Positions 6,872 to 10,000 of a stretch of 10,000 nucleotides of DNA are shown here, piece after piece. Position 1 is the first letter of the stretch; each line of letters begins with the position of its first letter. A program made the translations under genes and the position numbers. Under the pieces are notes generated by a model. The model worked only from the letters and a program-made list of their open reading frames with translations, searched no databases and was not told the origin of the DNA. The stretch is from Stramonita haemastoma (taxonomy: Eukaryota; Mollusca; Gastropoda; Neogastropoda; Muricidae): positions 34,822,479 through 34,832,478 of the forward strand of contig CM060328.1 of assembly GCA_030674155.1 (NCBI GenBank), in the 5' to 3' direction.

Positions 6872-7366
6872 GTAAGTATGAAAATGATATGGAATTTTAT
6901 TCTTTCTTATTGTATTGCAATTTATTTTATATTTGTTTAGTGTGGTTCAGTTTAGGGAGTCTGTGGTTGGCAACAATGATACCGTTTACCCCCGTATTAC
7001 TTTTAGGTTTAGTATTGAATAGGTCTATTCCATTCACCGCGTGCATTAAAAAAATGAAACAATACAAAACTAAAGAAAAAGAGGCAAATGCCATTGCTGC
7101 CTGTCATTTGAAAAGCTGGTATATTGAAAGGAAACTAATAATACGGGTGGGGTTTTTTGTAGACTACATTTCCAGTGTTTACCTCGAGGGAATGGAGGGG
7201 GGGTTAATGGGGTAGGGGATGGAAAAGCCTGGCAGTTTGTGTTGAACTTGGAATACAATAGTAGTTGAAGCTGCTCTTTTGAGTTCACGATGTCAGATTT
7301 TTTAATGGTTTTCGTGTGAAATTTTTGTTTTGTTTAGGGTTACTTGTTGTTAGTAGTGGTTTTGAA
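6872..7366. other. AT-rich stretch, possibly intron
   Basis: It follows the strong donor at 6872. No gene is supported; the 115-codon open frame here (6868-7215) begins in the donor region and has a hydrophobic, Phe/Leu/Ile-rich, AT-driven composition. A G-rich patch, GGAGGGGGGGTTAATGGGGTAGGGG, lies around 7194-7218. Confidence 0.45.
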
Positions 7367-7417
7367 GGGGGAGGGTGTTTTTTTGGGGGAGGGTGGGGTT
7401 GAGGGGGGGGGGGGGGG
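7367..7417 (+). other. G-quadruplex-prone tract with a run of 15 G
   Basis: G runs at 7367-7371, 7373-7375, 7385-7389, 7391-7393, 7395-7398 and 7403-7417. The last four are separated by loops of 1, 1 and 4 bases, which fits the standard quadruplex pattern. Confidence 0.7.
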
Positions 7418-8121
7418 CAGTAGGGCTGGATTCAGTTATAGTCGAACTCCATTCCCTTGAAAAGTTTCAAATGCCCTTTCTTCTTTTCTTCTTCTGGTCA
7501 ATAAGAATGGACTATGGTATTGTCCAGGGCGTCATCCCAGAAGTCGGAATGCAGCTACCTTAATTAATGGATATAGTTGAAAAACTGATGTCCACATTAT
7601 TTTTTGACATGTCGTAAATGTATAAAGTTTGAAAAGAGTGATGTCCGTATTTCGCATTTGACTTCAAGTGTGACGGATAATTAGCCAGTTCCTTCAAAGA
7701 ATGATTTCTGATCGGCACATCCTCCGCTAATTTTTCCCATCCCAGATTAGAATCGGGACATTGGATAAGACATCTGACATGCATTACATCCCATTTGGTG
7801 CTGGAGGTATGAGTTCATTATTTTGAAATAAACATATGCTGCTGATGCTGTAATAAAAAAGATATCAGAGGTTAAATTTATCATTTAAAAAGATTGATAA
7901 ATAATTTGATAATTTTGCGATGGTCAGACTTTTAAAACTTGGACGATATTTTCGTACAAAAATATCAAGAAATTCAGTTGGTCACACAGTAAATACTGGC
8001 TACTACACGTTTTCTGTATGCATTGCAATCGTACGGAATTATTTTTTTCCTTTTAAAAAAAATGAAAGTAAGGTTTCCAAGTACTCAGTCTTGAAACTAA
8101 ACAGGACCATTCTTTATGCAG
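7418..8121. other. AT-rich stretch, possibly intron
   Basis: No supported gene. Open frames of 74 codons (minus, 7560-7784) and 82 codons (plus, 7920-8168) lack domain character or splice support. The end of the stretch (8096-8121) carries a branch-point-like ACTAAAC and a pyrimidine-containing 3' splice site TTCTTTATGCAG. Confidence 0.45.
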
Positions 8122-8232
8122 ACTATCAAGACCCTCCAGAACGAGACATTGTCATCACTGATAAATGATGGCGACACTGACGTCCACCAAACGAACCGTG
8201 ACGTGAGACTTGTTGACCACTTCATGAACAAG
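8122..8232 (+). CDS. Candidate internal exon, 37 codons, phase 0/0
   Basis: A 3' splice site CATTCTTTATGCAG ends at 8121, with a branch-point-like ACTAAAC about 20 bases before it. A 5' splice site AACAAG|GTAAAGT begins at 8233. The 111 bases between are open in the frame starting at 8122: TIKTLQNETLSSLINDGD, later HQTNRDVRLVDHFMNK. The exon is exactly 37 codons, so it starts and ends on codon boundaries and could be skipped without a frame change. GC content is higher than on either side. The sequence is polar and lacks Cys or a clear motif, so I cannot name the family. Neighbouring exons were not found with confidence; the candidate at 6770 is a possible upstream partner. Confidence 0.5.
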
Positions 8233-8363
8233 GTAAAGTATGCACGCAGGGTCCTAGGCACAGTGACTATGCCCATCACATCCATACTTTACATGTATGC
8301 TCACAGGCACATACATAATAAGTGTCAACACATGTCACTACATATGTTTACACACCCGTGGGA

Positions 8364-8368
<5 letters not shown>

Positions 8369-8396
<28 letters not shown>

Positions 8397-8408
8397 CACA
8401 CACACACA

Positions 8409-8449
<41 letters not shown>
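8369..8449. repeat. (CA)n microsatellite fused to a SINE head
   Basis: CA repeats interrupted by three CCACA steps, ending directly at CAGCACATGCGCTCGC, which is already SINE sequence. Confidence 0.92.
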
Positions 8450-8452
8450 AGC

Positions 8453-8800
8453 ACATGCGCTCGCAATTTGACGACCCGAGTTCGATTCCCGTTCGAGTTC
8501 GATTCCCGTTCGAGTTCGATTCCCGTTCGATTCCGATTCCCGTTCGATTCCCGTTGGAGTTAACAGCAGTGCTGACTCCACTCTCCCCAAAAGTCTTTCG
8601 GATGAGACTGGATGAGAATGTAAACCGAGGCTCCGTGTGCCAACACATGCAGAACATCTTGCGCGCACATTAAATCATGTTCCGCTTTTCATTATCCACA
8701 ACTACATACAACACAGGACTGGATGAAAAAAGCACTGAGGGCTTAGTCAATTATCCTTGATATAAAGAAATAAAATAAACTAAATAAAAATACACACAAA
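8453..8800 (+). mobile_element. SINE copy with amplified B-box region and missing A box
   Basis: It matches the copy at 6111-6500 from CATGCGCTCGCAATTTGACG onward. The A-box part is absent and replaced by the CA array. The B-box region is a tandem repeat (8478-8556). The central domain carries an 11-base internal duplication (GGATGAGACTGGATGAGAATG), and about 35 bases are missing after CCGCTTTTC (8692). The 3' part (GGACTGGATGAAAAAAGCAC, GAGGGCTTAG, ATCCTTGATATAAAG) and the AATAAA-rich tail are intact. Confidence 0.85.
8478..8556 (+). repeat. Tandem amplification of the SINE B-box unit
   Basis: GAGTTCGATTCCCGTTC occurs three times head to tail (8478, 8495 and 8512, 17 bases each). Shorter derivatives follow: GATTCC (8529-8534), GATTCCCGTTC (8535-8545) and GATTCCCGTTG (8546-8556). 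Other copies of the family in this window have a single B box. Confidence 0.9.
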
Positions 8801-8843
8801 CATAATACATATATACCGGCGTGCGCGCGCACCCCCCGCCACT

Positions 8844-8844
8844 C

Positions 8845-8881
<37 letters not shown>

Positions 8882-8884
8882 TCT

Positions 8885-8934
<50 letters not shown>

Positions 8935-9239
8935 AATCTCTCTATATCTCTCTATCTCTCTGTCTCTCTCTGTCTCTGTCTCTCTCTTTCTCTCTCTCTC
9001 TCCTCTCTCTCTCTCGTACTCTTCTTCTGTAATCTCTGTCTCTGTCCTCTCTTGTCTCTCTGTCTCTCTCTAAATTAATCTCTCTGTCTCTTGTCTCTCA
9101 TCTGTGTGTCTCTCTCTCTGTCTTATCTCTCTCTCTTCCCCTTCCTCTCTCTCTGTCTGTTGTCTGTCTGTCTGTTTGTCTGTTGTCTCCTCTGTTTCTC
9201 TGTCTCTCTCTCTCTCTCTCTCTTCTCTCTCCCTCACTA

Positions 9240-9275
<36 letters not shown>

Positions 9276-9279
9276 TCTC
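8844..9279. repeat. Long (CT)n microsatellite, imperfect
   Basis: About 435 bases of CT with TCTG, TCTA, TTCT and TCCT variants. A TCTG-rich sub-block lies near 9150-9185. Leu/Ser-rich and Arg/Glu-rich frames are artefacts. Confidence 0.95.
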
Positions 9280-9325
9280 ACACACACACCACACACACAC
9301 ACAACAACACACACAACACACCACA

Positions 9326-9359
<34 letters not shown>
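9280..9359. repeat. (CA)n microsatellite following the CT array
   Basis: CA repeats with CCACA and CAACA variants, fused directly to the CT array, giving a compound microsatellite. Confidence 0.93.
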
Positions 9360-9403
9360 CAAATTAGGCACACAGGCAGTGACTTGATTTCCATATCGAG
9401 AAT

Positions 9404-9508
9404 GGGTTAGGTTAGATAAACAGATCTAGCCTGTGTAGGTAGACAGGTTAAGGTATCTAGACAACAGGTTTAGATAGATACATAGGTTAGTAGGTAAGCA
9501 GATATAGA
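9404..9508. repeat. Degenerate short tandem repeat (TAGGTTAGATA/ACAGGTT type)
   Basis: Related words recur: GGTTAGGTTAGATAAACAG, GTAGGTAGACAGGTTAAGG, ACAACAGGTTTAGATAGATA, ATAGGTTAGTAGGTAAGCAG. There is no fixed period, so it is probably an old decayed microsatellite. Confidence 0.45.
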
Positions 9509-9753
9509 TTGTGCTATTCGGTACTTTTTCAATGAATAAATCTGCTGCAGGGTAGCTCTTTTTAGTTACAATGTTTTGAAAAGGAAACATCTGTAAATAT
9601 AGATAAAAGAAAGCAAACAAAAATAAAGTAACATAAAGTGAAATATGAAAATTAAAATAAGTTACATAAAACGTAATATGATAAGATTTTTTAAAGTTGT
9701 TTTTTGTAAAGTTTAAACCAAATTGAAACCTAAACAAGATAAAAGTTAACACC

Positions 9754-9790
9754 AAGCTAAAACTTAACATTTGGAAAACATTTTTTAAAA

Positions 9791-9824
<34 letters not shown>

Positions 9825-10000
9825 TTTTTAAAAAGCTAAAACTTAATAATTGAGCTAAAACATAAAAACAAGCTAAAACCTTAGAACCAAGCTAAAACTT
9901 TGAAACGAAGCTAAATCTCCAAAAACCAAGCTAAAAACTTAAAAAGCCAAGACAAAACACCCCGCTGAAATTTTTTTTTAAAAAGCTCAACTTAAAAAAA
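9754..10000. repeat. Degenerate tandem repeat, unit ~19 bp (AAGCTAAAACTT...)
   Basis: AAGCTAAAACTT or close variants start at 9754, 9833, 9852, 9870, 9889, 9908, 9928, 9949 and 9983. The run from 9833 to 9949 is spaced 18-21 bases, with the consensus roughly AAGCTAAAACTTNGAAACC. The array is interrupted by an AAT microsatellite and continues to the window edge. Confidence 0.75.
9791..9820. repeat. (AAT)10 microsatellite
   Basis: Ten perfect AAT units, flanked on both sides by TTTTTTAAAAA-type palindromic words (9781-9790 and about 9823-9834). They lie within the AAGCTAAAACTT array. Confidence 0.95.

Noticed and set aside
6868..7215. Plus-strand 115-codon frame rich in Phe, Leu and Ile
   Set aside because: It begins at the donor site and has the hydrophobic composition expected of AT-rich intron. 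I considered a membrane protein but found no supporting motif.
7560..7784. Minus-strand 74-codon frame
   Set aside because: It has an ATG and a plausible composition, but no splice signal, domain or neighbouring exon supports it, and a frame of this length is expected by chance.
7920..8168. Plus-strand 82-codon frame overlapping the candidate exon at 8122
   Set aside because: It crosses the 3' splice site in a different frame. The spliced exon model explains the region better.
8369..8556. CRISPR-like array of regularly spaced repeats
   Set aside because: The repeats are contiguous microsatellite and B-box units with no unique spacers, in an animal genome context.
9404..9424. Telomere-like GGTTAGGTTAG
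   Set aside because: Only two partial units are present in a degenerate TAGA-type repeat, not an array of TTAGGG.

Overview
This window looks like a piece of an animal nuclear genome, most likely from a marine invertebrate and plausibly a gastropod mollusc. The evidence is indirect. There are spliceosomal signals and no bacterial-style gene packing. Microsatellites are very dense: GT/CA, CT, TTC and AAT. There are several copies of a tRNA-derived SINE whose central block (core CGGATGAGACTATAAACCGAG) resembles conserved domains of invertebrate SINEs. I cannot name a species from the sequence.

Left part (1-1934): this is the only substantial coding region. A 3' splice site at 180-181 opens what looks like a last exon, GC-rich and unlike the AT-rich rest. 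It runs to a stop at 1599-1601, followed by AATAAA at 1671. It encodes a Ser/Gly/Gln-rich disordered stretch and then an ordered, charged C-terminus. I do not recognise the protein. The frame is broken at about six places. Each segment looks like protein, so this is either an assembly with uncorrected indels or a recent pseudogene. The stop and 3' UTR lie in an imperfect ~115-bp tandem duplication. Just inside the left edge (50-135) is a tRNA-like, probably SINE-derived, sequence on the minus strand.

Middle (2321-6500): repeats dominate. They include a 407-bp TTC/GAA array; alternating purine-pyrimidine tracts of 110 and 63 bp; a (GT)42 array; three copies of the SINE (one 5'-truncated, one inverted, one near full length); a second unidentified retroposon-like element with an ATTT-rich tail; and a diverged ~45-bp tandem repeat. 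A possible minus-strand exon (5046-5179) stops exactly at the head of the inverted SINE.

Right part (6501-10000): this is mostly AT-rich non-coding DNA. There is one good candidate internal exon (8122-8232, 37 codons, phase 0/0, with both splice sites) and a weaker candidate 5' exon with a strong donor (6770-6871). These could belong to one plus-strand gene, but that is inference. They are followed by a fourth SINE copy whose tRNA B-box region is tandemly amplified, a long CT/CA microsatellite block, and a ~19-bp AAGCTAAAACTT tandem repeat running off the right edge.

No operon, CRISPR array, rRNA, functional tRNA or complete transposase/reverse transcriptase gene is visible.
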